DNA of 9,899 nucleotides from positions 1 to 9,899 of the forward strand of contig NZ_LAJY01000030.1 in NCBI RefSeq assembly GCF_000963705.1. Reading direction: 5' to 3'. This stretch comes from Elstera litoralis (lineage in GTDB: Bacteria; Pseudomonadota; Alphaproteobacteria; Elsterales; Elsteraceae). The notes beneath the pieces were generated by a model that worked only from the letters and a program-made list of their open reading frames with translations, had not been told where the DNA came from and did no database searches. Positions 1 to 6,136 of this stretch are shown here, piece by piece (position 1 is the stretch's first letter; the number at the start of each line of letters is the position of its first letter). The position numbers and the translations under genes are program-made.

Positions 1-285
1 TCGAAAAAAGGGATTGAGCGACAGCGAAAAACCAACCCCAGTTTCAGTGCGGTCTTGGAAGATTGGCTTCGTCTAACCATGACCATCTTTGGGGAACGGT
101 TACTGTCGATCACCCCACCTATTGCGCGGCGCTGGGGCCTTTTGAGCGCCTCTATCGGTCATGAGGGGGCAGACCTTTTGATTGCTGCAACGGCCTTAGA
201 AATGGGGTTCACGGTTGTAACTCGCAACGTCGCGCATTTTGCCCCAACGGGCGTTGCTGTCGTCAATCCATTCGAACTGGCCTAG
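1..285 (+). CDS. VapC/FitB-type PIN-domain toxin, C-terminal part (5' end outside window)
   Basis: Frame 1 is open from the first base, so the gene starts upstream of the window; about 94 residues are visible. The protein matches the C-terminal half of VapC/FitB-like PIN ribonucleases, toxins of type II toxin-antitoxin systems that cleave RNA (typically tRNA) using a Mg-binding acidic cluster. Visible family features are the FGERLL strand, the WG segment, the helix GADLLIAATALEMG carrying the third acidic residue (Asp at 172-174), the TRN strand at about 220-228, and the closing NPFE. The position after TRNVA that is normally Asp (the xDF motif) is His here (235-237), so one metal ligand seems lost. 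Codon use is less GC-biased than in neighbouring genes, which fits horizontal acquisition. The antitoxin would be expected just upstream, outside the window. The TAG stop overlaps the stop of the opposite-strand methyltransferase. The family call is firm; activity is uncertain. Confidence 0.85.
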   Translation, partial: SKKGIERQRKTNPSFSAVLEDWLRLTMTIFGERLLSITPPIARRWGLLSASIGHEGADLLIAATALEMGFTVVTRNVAHFAPTGVAVVNPFELA

Positions 286-1042
286 CCCCTCCGCCCCACC
301 AGCGCCCACACCCGATGCGGCACAAGCAACGGATCTCCCGGAAAATCGGCTGCGAGCCGCGCCGTCAGCGCGTCGGAAAAGCGGGCGACTTCTTCCGGCG
401 GCAGGCTGGCGGCAACGCCGGCGCTGGCGCGGATGCGGCCCACCCAGGCGGCGGGGGTGTAGGGAACGGCGAGATCGAAGGAAAAGCTTTCAAGGCCGGT
501 AAACCCGGCGCTGGAGAGATTTTCGAACCAATCGGGTAGATGCCGCGCCCGCCGCCCAGCGCCCAGGCCGGATTAAAGCGCAGAATGAGTGCTTCCGTCG
601 CCGCGACTAGCGAGCCCGGTAGCGGCAGCCAGTCGAAATGGGCAATCACCATCCGCCCGCCCGGCCCCAGCAGCCGATGCATCTCGCCAGCGGCTTTCGG
701 GCGGTCGAACCAATGCCAGCATTGGCCCGCCGTAATCGCGTCGAAGCTCCCGTCCGGGAGCGGAATTACCTCGGCTTTTCCTTCTAGATAGGTGACGGAC
801 ACGCCTGCCGCCGCATCCAGCGCGCGCGCCTGCGCCAGCATCGGGGCCGCCGGATCGATTCCCGTTACCAAGGCGCCGCGTTCGGCGAACTGGCGGGCGA
901 GCGTGCCGGTTCCGGTGCCGACATCGAGCAGGCGTTGCCCTGGTCCGCCGACGCCGAAGGCCGATAGCCGGTCCAGCAATTCGGGCGGAAACCCGGCGCG
1001 GTGTTGGCGGTAATCCTGCGCCGTTTTGCCGAAATCAACCAT
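282..1042 (-). pseudogene. Class I SAM-dependent methyltransferase, frameshifted near 533
   Basis: The start chosen is the ATG at 1042, which has a good GAGGGG ribosome site (1047-1052) 4 nt upstream. The first ~170 codons encode a Rossmann methyltransferase: SAM motif I LLDVGTGTGTL at residues 38-48, the motif II acid Asp63 in TGIDP, and later QCWHWFD and LLGPGGRMVIAHFDW. After GGGRGIYP the annotated frame turns into low-complexity, Pro-rich sequence and stops at 365. Inserting one base at about 533 (CC instead of C on the + strand) restores a family-like tail: PDWFENLSSAGF, then VPYTPAAWVGRIRASAGVAAS, ending PHRVWALVGRRG and a TAG at 284-282. That gives 253 residues, normal for these stand-alone methyltransferases. 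The length 282-1042 is one base short of a multiple of three, as expected. It is a recent pseudogene or a sequencing error. The gene overlaps the upstream lysR by 8 bp, so the two were probably translationally coupled. The substrate is unknown. Confidence 0.85.
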
Positions 1043-1928
1043 TCTGCCCCTCGTTTGGTAAAGGTTGCGCCGCCGCTTCCTCCAGCAGCCAGAGCCGGAA
1101 CGGCTCGCTTGCCGCCCGCGCCTGCCGTTTGAGCCGCAGCCCATAATGATAGCCGCTGCGGGTGAAGCCTAGCGGCGCAGCCAGACGCCCGCTCGCCACA
1201 TCCGCCGCGACCAGATGCCAGGGCGCGAGACAGACACCGAGCCCGGCACTCGCCGCTTCCAGCGTATAATAATAATGCTCATAGCGCGGGCCGTCGAAGC
1301 GGGTTTCGCGCCACCCGATAAGGGTCGCCCAGGCAGGCCAGGCCTCGGGCCGGGTCTGGGTGTGGAGCAGCGGCACGCGGGTAAGATCGCCGCGCGTTCG
1401 TACCTGATCCGCCAGCGCAGGCGCGGCGACCGGGCCGAGCCATTCCGGGAAGAGCGGATGGAAGCGCGGGCCAAGGAGCGCCTCCGCTTCCACAGTAATC
1501 ACCCCGTCGAACCGCGCCCGATCGGGATCAACTGGCCCATCGGCGGCGCTCAGGCGCACGTCGATCTCCGGGTGCGCGGTGGTAAAGCGATGCAGGCGCG
1601 GAATCAGCCAGCGCATCAGAAACGTGCTGAGGCAGGAAATATCCAAAACCGCCGCCTGCCCGGCGCGCGCGGCCTGAACCGCCGCCTCCAATTCATCGAA
1701 GGCTCCCGCCAAACGGGGCGCGAGCGCGCGCCCGGCGTCGGTCAGGCGTGGTTTGCTCTTCGGCCCCTCGAACAGCGCGACGCCCAAGGCTTCTTCTAGC
1801 AACCGCACCTGACGGCTGACCGCCCCCGGCGTGACGCTCAACTCCTCGGCAGCCAAAATCATCCGCCCGTGGCGGGCGGCGGCCTCGAAGGCCCGTAAGG
1901 CACCGAGCGGCGGTAGGGAGCGTTTCAT
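1035..1928 (-). CDS. LysR-family transcriptional regulator, GcvA-like
   Basis: This 297-residue protein has the standard LysR length. An N-terminal winged helix-turn-helix spans about residues 6-64: LPPLGALRAFEAAARHGRM, then AAEELSVTPGAVSRQVRLLE and LGVALFE. It is followed by a linker helix and a periplasmic-binding-protein-like effector domain from about residue 90. The opening LPPLGALRAFEAAARH and the sequence LSTFLMRWLIPRLHRF are typical of the GcvA-like subgroup. It starts divergently from the tautomerase gene, with 99 bp between the two starts. LysR regulators usually control themselves and a divergent neighbour, so the tautomerase is the likely target. A 16-bp AT-rich inverted repeat with T-N11-A spacing (1936-1951) lies 8 bp upstream of the start codon. 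The ATG at 1928 has no recognisable Shine-Dalgarno. The 3' end overlaps the methyltransferase start by 8 bp. The effector is unknown. Confidence 0.93.
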   Translation of the reverse strand: MKRSLPPLGALRAFEAAARHGRMILAAEELSVTPGAVSRQVRLLEEALGVALFEGPKSKPRLTDAGRALAPRLAGAFDELEAAVQAARAGQAAVLDISCLSTFLMRWLIPRLHRFTTAHPEIDVRLSAADGPVDPDRARFDGVITVEAEALLGPRFHPLFPEWLGPVAAPALADQVRTRGDLTRVPLLHTQTRPEAWPAWATLIGWRETRFDGPRYEHYYYTLEAASAGLGVCLAPWHLVAADVASGRLAAPLGFTRSGYHYGLRLKRQARAASEPFRLWLLEEAAAQPLPNEGQNG

Positions 1929-1935
1929 ATGGGCG

Positions 1936-1951
1936 ATTTAATCACATAAAT
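1936..1951. promoter_or_regulatory. Candidate LysR operator between lysR and tautomerase gene
   Basis: ATTTA-N6-TAAAT is a perfect 5-bp-arm inverted repeat that contains the T-N11-A spacing typical of LysR boxes. It lies in the 99-bp divergent intergenic region, just upstream of the lysR start, where autoregulatory sites usually sit. AT-rich repeats arise easily by chance, so the assignment rests mainly on location. Confidence 0.35.
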
Positions 1952-2027
1952 TTTTCCGAAGGATCGTTTTCTTTTCGGCAGCAACGGCGCGCACACTGGC
2001 TTCAAACATCCAAACAGGAGCCCAACT

Positions 2028-2432
2028 ATGCCGTTCATTCGTACCGCCGTGCGCGCGGGAACCAGCGTTGAAATCAAAAAGAAAATCGTGCAAGGCATCC
2101 ATCATGCTCTCGTCGATGCCATTGGCATGCCGAAGGATGAGCTGTTCAACCTCGTCAGCGACTATACCGACGAAAGCTTCTTTTTCGACCGGGGCTTCAA
2201 CGGTATCGCCCGCTCCGATTCTATCGTCGTGGTGGAAATTACTCTGCGGCGCGGGCGCAGCGACGCGATGAAGCGCGATCTTTATGCGCAGATTGCCGCG
2301 AACCTCAGCCGCGAGGCGGGCATTTCGCCGAAAGACGTGTTCATCTTCTGTCACGAAAATGATTATTCCGACTGGTCGGTCGGTAATGGCATGTTTGCGA
2401 TGGCGCTTCAGCAGCAGCGCGGGGCCGACTAA
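2028..2432 (+). CDS. Tautomerase superfamily protein (MSAD/Tautomerase_2-like)
   Basis: This is a 134-residue protein. Met is followed by Pro, so removing the initiator Met would expose Pro1, the catalytic base of the 4-oxalocrotonate tautomerase superfamily. Length and layout match the fused-subunit (Tautomerase_2, malonate semialdehyde decarboxylase-like) branch: MPFIRTAVRAG, HHALVDAIGMPKDELFNLV, RSDSIVVVEITLRRGRS, then AGISPKDVFIFCHENDYSDWS near the C terminus. From memory of MSAD, its key residues after Pro1 are Asp37, Arg73 and Arg75. Here, numbering Pro as 1, these positions read Glu37, Arg73 and Gly75 with Arg76 next to it. A decarboxylase role is therefore doubtful, and a general tautomerase or isomerase is safer. 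An AGGAG ribosome site at 2016-2020 lies 7 nt before the ATG. The gene is divergent from lysR and likely controlled by it. Its TAA stop overlaps the stop of the convergent ChaC-like gene. Confidence 0.9.
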   Translation: MPFIRTAVRAGTSVEIKKKIVQGIHHALVDAIGMPKDELFNLVSDYTDESFFFDRGFNGIARSDSIVVVEITLRRGRSDAMKRDLYAQIAANLSREAGISPKDVFIFCHENDYSDWSVGNGMFAMALQQQRGAD

Positions 2433-3016
2433 AACCCCTTCGGCGACACATCCGGTAAGGGGGGGCGGGCAACTGTCCCTTCCTGTGCGATCAACTGGCG
2501 CACGTGCCGCACCAGCGCCCGCATCGCCGGATCGTGAATGCCAAGCTCGGCGAGATGCTCGGCGGTATTCTCCAGATAGGCTTGATTACTGCCCCGTTCG
2601 CCGTGGCTGCTGGCGATCAGCCGCGCGGTGAGGTCGGCGGGCAAGCGCCCGGCATATTGCGGATGATCGGGGGAAATCACGAAAGTCTGCACCGGCACAC
2701 GCCCGCCATCGTTCAAGCGCGCGGGCACCATCACCGGGCGGTAAGCGTTGTTCGACATTTCCCGTGCCCACAGATAGTCGCGCACATTGGCGGTTTCTTC
2801 CGGCGCAATGCGATAGGCGACGCCGTGGCAGCAGCCGCCGCGATCCAACCCCAGCACCAACCCCGGCAGCTCCGGCGTGCCGCGATAGCGGTGCGAATAC
2901 AGGCAGAAGCGGCGGTGATAGCCGTGAACGACCGCGCGGTGACGGTCTACGAACGGAAAGCCGGGGTCCCAAATCAAGGAACCGTAAGCGAAAACCCAGT
3001 AAGGCTCGGACGACAT
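2429..3016 (-). CDS. ChaC-like gamma-glutamylcyclotransferase
   Basis: This 195-residue protein is probably a glutathione-specific gamma-glutamylcyclotransferase, a cytosolic enzyme that converts glutathione to 5-oxoproline and Cys-Gly. The signature nucleotide/substrate loop appears as VFAYGSLIWDPGF (residues 8-20). It is followed by GYHRRFCLYSHRYRGTPELPG and GLVLGLDRGGCCHGVAYRI. Glu86 in LWAREM fits the catalytic acid of the family. SNQAYLENTAEHLAELGI near residue 143 onward is the typical C-terminal helix. Length is normal and no catalytic piece is missing. The start at 3016 has an AGGA about 8-9 nt upstream. It follows the DMT transporter by 15 bp on the same strand, suggesting one transcript. 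The stop codon overlaps the convergent tautomerase stop. I use no symbol because ChaC orthology cannot be fixed from sequence reading alone. Confidence 0.92.
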   Translation of the reverse strand: MSSEPYWVFAYGSLIWDPGFPFVDRHRAVVHGYHRRFCLYSHRYRGTPELPGLVLGLDRGGCCHGVAYRIAPEETANVRDYLWAREMSNNAYRPVMVPARLNDGGRVPVQTFVISPDHPQYAGRLPADLTARLIASSHGERGSNQAYLENTAEHLAELGIHDPAMRALVRHVRQLIAQEGTVARPPLPDVSPKGF

Positions 3017-3031
3017 AGCGGGTCTATCCTA

Positions 3032-3931
3032 TCAGGCTTCGCGCGCCGCCGAAACCGGGGCGGCTTTGGCCGGACGGTTGACCAAGGCCACCGCCGCCGC
3101 CGTTATCGCCATGCCGAGCAAGGCCAGCGGGCCAAGCTGCTCACCGAATAGGCCCCAGGCCATCAGCGCCGTAAGGGATGGCACCAGATACATCAGACTG
3201 GCAACCCCCGCCGCCGATCCCCGCCGGATCAGCGTAAAGAACAGCAGAATCGCCCCGACCGATAAAACCAGCACCAGCCAAGCAAGGGCGAACATAAATT
3301 CCGGCGTCCAATCGACCCGCATCGGCTCCAGCCACGGCACAATCGCGCCGTAAACGAGCGTGCAAACGAGATATTGCCACGCGGTCGCGCTGCGCAAATC
3401 ACCCGGCACCACGAAGCGCTTTTGGTAGAGCGTGCCGAAGGTGATGGCGAAGAGGGCGAATACCGCCAAAACCACCCCCAGCAGCGGCACGCCCGTTTGC
3501 GCGACGAGTTTCTCCCACACGACCAAAAGGACACCGAGCAGCCCTAACCCCAGCCCCGCCCATTGCAGCGGACGCACCGGCACGCCGAGCAGCCAGCCGC
3601 TCATCGCCCCGGTCAGCAACGGCTGGACGCCCGCGATCAAGGCCACCAGCCCCGCCGACACCCCCAACGACAGCGCAATGAAGACACCACCCAAATAGGC
3701 GCCATGCACCAACAGGCCAGAGACGGCGAGATGCAGCGCCGCCCGTCCGCGCGGCCATTTAACGCCCACCAGCGCCGCGAGCGCCGCCAGCAGCAGGCTC
3801 GCGATGGCAAAGCGGATCAGCAGAAACGTCAGCGGATCGGCGTGAGGGGTGCCCAAGCGTCCACCGATAAAGCCGGTGCTCCACAGGCAAACAAAAGTCA
3901 CAGCGGGCAGAAATTGGGAAATTTGGCTCAT
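3032..3931 (-). CDS. EamA/DMT-family inner-membrane transporter
   Basis: This 299-residue, very hydrophobic protein has about ten predicted membrane helices in two repeated EamA halves, roughly residues 8-138 and 150-285. Such drug/metabolite transporters of the 10-TMS class export amino acids, metabolites or drugs. The N terminus LPAVTFVCLWSTGFIGGRLG and the later FALFAITFGTLYQKRF are typical of the first-helix and second-domain openings in this family. The C terminus is a short basic tail (NRPAKAAPVSAAREA). The start at 3931 has only a weak AGGC-type ribosome site. It is the first gene of a probable operon with the ChaC-like enzyme 15 bp downstream; a link to amino acid or glutathione-product export is only a guess. 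The substrate cannot be named. Confidence 0.93.
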   Translation of the reverse strand: MSQISQFLPAVTFVCLWSTGFIGGRLGTPHADPLTFLLIRFAIASLLLAALAALVGVKWPRGRAALHLAVSGLLVHGAYLGGVFIALSLGVSAGLVALIAGVQPLLTGAMSGWLLGVPVRPLQWAGLGLGLLGVLLVVWEKLVAQTGVPLLGVVLAVFALFAITFGTLYQKRFVVPGDLRSATAWQYLVCTLVYGAIVPWLEPMRVDWTPEFMFALAWLVLVLSVGAILLFFTLIRRGSAAGVASLMYLVPSLTALMAWGLFGEQLGPLALLGMAITAAAVALVNRPAKAAPVSAAREA

Positions 3932-4121
3932 CTTTTAAGCCTAACACGGGTCATTTCCCGCCTTAAACGCAGGTTCCTGCACCCGAGCCCCGCAAAAAAC
4001 GCTGAGGAAAGCCGCGTTCCAGTGGGAAATTCCCTTGGCGACAGCCAAAGCTACAGGTTAACTGCCCTCTAAGAACCAAGCGTTCGACGGAAATTTCCTT
4101 CGTTTTGTCCAGCGGGGACGC
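3932..4121. promoter_or_regulatory. Divergent promoter region with small palindromes
   Basis: These 190 bases separate the divergent DMT transporter and DUF2125 genes and must hold both promoters, though I cannot assign -35/-10 boxes with confidence. Visible structure: GGGAA-A-TTCCC at 4024-4034, the perfect 10-bp palindrome GGAAATTTCC at 4089-4098, and TTGGC-GACA-GCCAA, a small perfect hairpin, at 4035-4048. The first two elements are related in sequence and start 65 bp apart, so they could be sites for one dimeric regulator. No coding potential is apparent. Confidence 0.4.
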
Positions 4122-5177
4122 ATGACCTTAAGACCGCTGCTGCGCCGCCCTGGGGTTATTGCACTGGCTATTCTGCTGCTGCTGGCGGGGGCGCTTACCC
4201 TCGTTTGGCTGGTGGCGAAAGCCCGGTTGCTCGAAACGCTGGCGAGCGAGGCGGCGGCGTTGCGCGGCCAGGGTTGGGAGGTTGCTTTCACGGTGGGCGA
4301 CACCGACGGCTTCCCGCTCGCGGTTCAAACCGAATTAACCGGCGTCAGCCTGCACCGCCCAGGGCCGCGCGGCGATATCAGCTGGAAAACCGACCGGCTG
4401 GCGATGGCGTGGAGCCTGCTGCGCCCGAGCGCTACCCTCATCCGGCTTCCGACCGAGTCGGAGGTGCGCCTCACGTCCGGGGAAAAGCGGTTGGCGGGGC
4501 AGCTCAGCCTGAGGGAAGGGGAGTTGGTTCTTATTGGCCCGCGCGCGGGCGGCCGTCTGGTGCTAACCGCCGACGAGCCGACCTTGCTGCTCACCGCGCC
4601 CTATCCCGCAACCCTCCGGGCCGAGCGCCTCTCGATCGACTTGAAAGATCTGGCGACGCGCGGGCGCGATCATCTGGTCGCAACCATACAGGGCGGCATT
4701 GCGCTCGAACGCTTTACCGCCCCGCAGCTTAGCCTCTTGCTGGCTGAACCGCTGACGGCGTCGGTCGGGCTGACGGTGATGGGCGATACGCCCGCCGCCT
4801 TTACCGCGCCCGCCTTCTCGGAATGGCGCGACGGCGGCGGCACGGTGGAGTTACGCCGCCTGATGCTCGCGCTCGGCGGCTTCGCCTTAGAGGGGGAAGG
4901 CACATTGACGCTCGACCGGCTGATGCGCCCGCTGGCGGCAGGCACGGCCAAAGTGCGCGGCTTTGTGGAAGGCATCGACCGGCTGATTGCCGTCGGCCTC
5001 GTAACCGAGCGCGATGGGCGTCTTGCCCGCCTGTTGCTCTCGGCGGTAGCAAGCACCGATGCGCAAACCGGGCAGCCCACGCTCTCGGTGCCGATCACGG
5101 TGCAAGACGGCTGGCTGCTGCTCGGCCCCTCGCGCCTGGTTCCCGTCGCGCCGCTGCCGTTGCCCGAGCTGCCCTGA
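4122..5177 (+). CDS. DUF2125 domain protein, membrane-anchored
   Basis: This 351-residue protein has a basic N terminus (LRPLLRRPG) and one clear signal anchor or uncleaved signal (VIALAILLLLAGALTLVWLV, about residues 12-31). The rest is predicted to be exported to the periplasm. The body is beta-rich with many alternating hydrophobic strands, and it contains the DUF2125 pattern of alphaproteobacterial envelope proteins: a helix after the anchor, then GWEVAFTVGDTDGFPLAV, DISWKTDRLAMAWSLLRPS, and later LDRLMRPLAAGTAKVRGFVEG. The family has no established function; resemblance to AsmA-like lipid-transport folds is speculative. The ATG at 4122 has only a close-set GGGGA (4114-4118). Its 3' neighbour, a predicted lipoprotein, follows after 97 bp on the same strand. 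Confidence 0.85.
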   Translation: MTLRPLLRRPGVIALAILLLLAGALTLVWLVAKARLLETLASEAAALRGQGWEVAFTVGDTDGFPLAVQTELTGVSLHRPGPRGDISWKTDRLAMAWSLLRPSATLIRLPTESEVRLTSGEKRLAGQLSLREGELVLIGPRAGGRLVLTADEPTLLLTAPYPATLRAERLSIDLKDLATRGRDHLVATIQGGIALERFTAPQLSLLLAEPLTASVGLTVMGDTPAAFTAPAFSEWRDGGGTVELRRLMLALGGFALEGEGTLTLDRLMRPLAAGTAKVRGFVEGIDRLIAVGLVTERDGRLARLLLSAVASTDAQTGQPTLSVPITVQDGWLLLGPSRLVPVAPLPLPELP

Positions 5178-5274
5178 TCTACAACCGCATCGACGGACTG
5201 TCACGAATCGGTCATTCTATTGCACTTGAGCCGCCTCCCCGCCGCTGGCACTCTGAGGCCAGGGCGGTAGCGGA

Positions 5275-5928
5275 ATGTTCTGCCAAAGGTCGAAAGATAC
5301 TGTGATAGCGCTTCAGTCCACACGCCGTCAGATGCTGGTTCGCAGCGGAAGCTTGCTGCTGCTTGCAACCGGTATCGGAAGCCTTGCAGGCTGCGCCGAT
5401 CCGGCGAAGCCCGCCCCCGCCGCTTTCACCCCTTCCGGGCAATCCTGGAATTTGCTGGTCGATCGGCTTGAGGTGGAAGTCGCCTATGTGGCCCCCAAAG
5501 CCGCCCCCAATATCGATCATAGTCTTTCCCCGACGCCGACCCAGGCCGCCGAGCTTTGGGCGCGCCGCAAACTCGTTCCGCGCGGGGCTCCGGCTCCCGG
5601 AACGATTGCCCGCTTCATCATTCGCCGCGCCAGCATCGTCGAAACCCCGCTCGCCACGCCGGGCGGGCTGCGCGGCATGATCGTGGACGATGCGGCCTTC
5701 CGCTACGATGCGATTTTGGAAGCGGATCTTGAGATCCGCAACGCGACAGGGTTCCGGGATCGGCAAATCTCTGTCCGCCAAGATGCGAGCCGCACGGTAA
5801 AAGAACGCGCCACCTTCGATGAGCGGAAGGCAGCCTGGATTGAGCTGACCAATGATCTCGTCGAGCAGATGGGCCGCAGCTTCGATCAGGCGATTCCTGC
5901 GAATTTTGGACCTGTTCTCACGTACTGA
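5275..5928 (+). CDS. Predicted lipoprotein with Tat-like signal, function unknown
   Basis: This is a 217-residue protein if it starts at the ATG at 5275. A GTG at 5302 is an equally reasonable start and gives a shorter N terminus. Neither has a strong ribosome site. The ATG at 5332 is unlikely because it removes the signal's basic region. The N terminus reads STRRQMLVRSG, then LLLLATGIGSLAGC. That is a twin-arginine-like motif, a hydrophobic stretch and a lipobox LAGC with the lipidated Cys at residue 40. The mature part is about 177 residues with no further membrane segment. Its strand-rich pattern (ARFIIRRASIVETPL, FRYDAILEADLEI, then ERATFDERKAAWIELTNDL) looks like a conserved proteobacterial envelope lipoprotein, but I do not recognise a named family. 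The hicA ribosome site overlaps its TGA, so the genes may be cotranscribed. Confidence 0.8.
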   Translation: MFCQRSKDTVIALQSTRRQMLVRSGSLLLLATGIGSLAGCADPAKPAPAAFTPSGQSWNLLVDRLEVEVAYVAPKAAPNIDHSLSPTPTQAAELWARRKLVPRGAPAPGTIARFIIRRASIVETPLATPGGLRGMIVDDAAFRYDAILEADLEIRNATGFRDRQISVRQDASRTVKERATFDERKAAWIELTNDLVEQMGRSFDQAIPANFGPVLTY

Positions 5929-5935
5929 GGGTGCA

Positions 5936-6133
5936 ATGGCAAAATTACGCAAGCTGGTGAAAACCTTGGAAGCCGCCGGCTGGGTTGAAGTGACCCGCCG
6001 CGACGGGTTCGCGCAATGGCGGCACGCCGGAACAGGTCGGCGCGTCACCCTGCCGCTCGGCAAGGCCACGCTGCCGCCTTCGGTAGCCGATGGTCTGTTG
6101 GTTTACTGCGGCTTGCCCACGAAGGAAGCTTAA
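5936..6133 (+). CDS. hicA: HicA-family toxin lacking the catalytic histidine
   Basis: This 65-residue protein starts at the ATG at 5936. A GAGGG at 5927-5931 sits 4 nt upstream and overlaps the stop codon of the lipoprotein gene. Length and pattern match HicA, a double-stranded-RNA-binding-fold mRNA interferase: KLRKLVKTLEAAGWVEV, a variable loop, RHAGTGRRVTLPL, and a final helix ending CGLP. In active HicA the loop reads about KGSH, with His as the catalytic residue. The equivalent stretch here is RRDGFAQW (residues 21-28), with Phe25 at the His position by ungapped alignment. The second conserved His after the VPVH strand is also missing (TLPLGK). The immediately downstream hicB, 3 bp away, supports the identity. 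The protein is probably non-toxic or altered in activity. The family call relies on fold pattern plus partner. Confidence 0.8.
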   Translation: MAKLRKLVKTLEAAGWVEVTRRDGFAQWRHAGTGRRVTLPLGKATLPPSVADGLLVYCGLPTKEA

Positions 6134-6136
6134 TCT

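Noticed and set aside
1215..1799. Open frame of 194 codons on the + strand inside lysR.
   Set aside because: It lies antisense to a well-conserved LysR regulator and shows an Arg/Gly-rich composition typical of shadow frames.
2504..3151. Open frame of 215 codons on the + strand over the ChaC-like gene.
   Set aside because: It is antisense to a gene with intact catalytic motifs, lacks a ribosome site and crosses the operon junction.
5231..5267. GC-rich hairpin (CTGGC-N8-GCCAG with outer CCGCC/GGCGG) between DUF2125 and the lipoprotein gene, possible terminator.
   Set aside because: The stem is broken by a large internal loop and no T-tract follows, so intrinsic termination is not supported.
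5852..5935. N-terminal extension of hicA into the lipoprotein gene.
   Set aside because: HicA proteins begin at about the ATG at 5936, which has its own ribosome site. The extension overlaps lipoprotein coding sequence in another frame.
5212..6069. Long open frame on the - strand, 285 codons, opposite the lipoprotein and hicA genes.
   Set aside because: It is antisense to genes with signal peptide, ribosome sites and a known partner pair. Its own sequence is low-complexity with no family resemblance.
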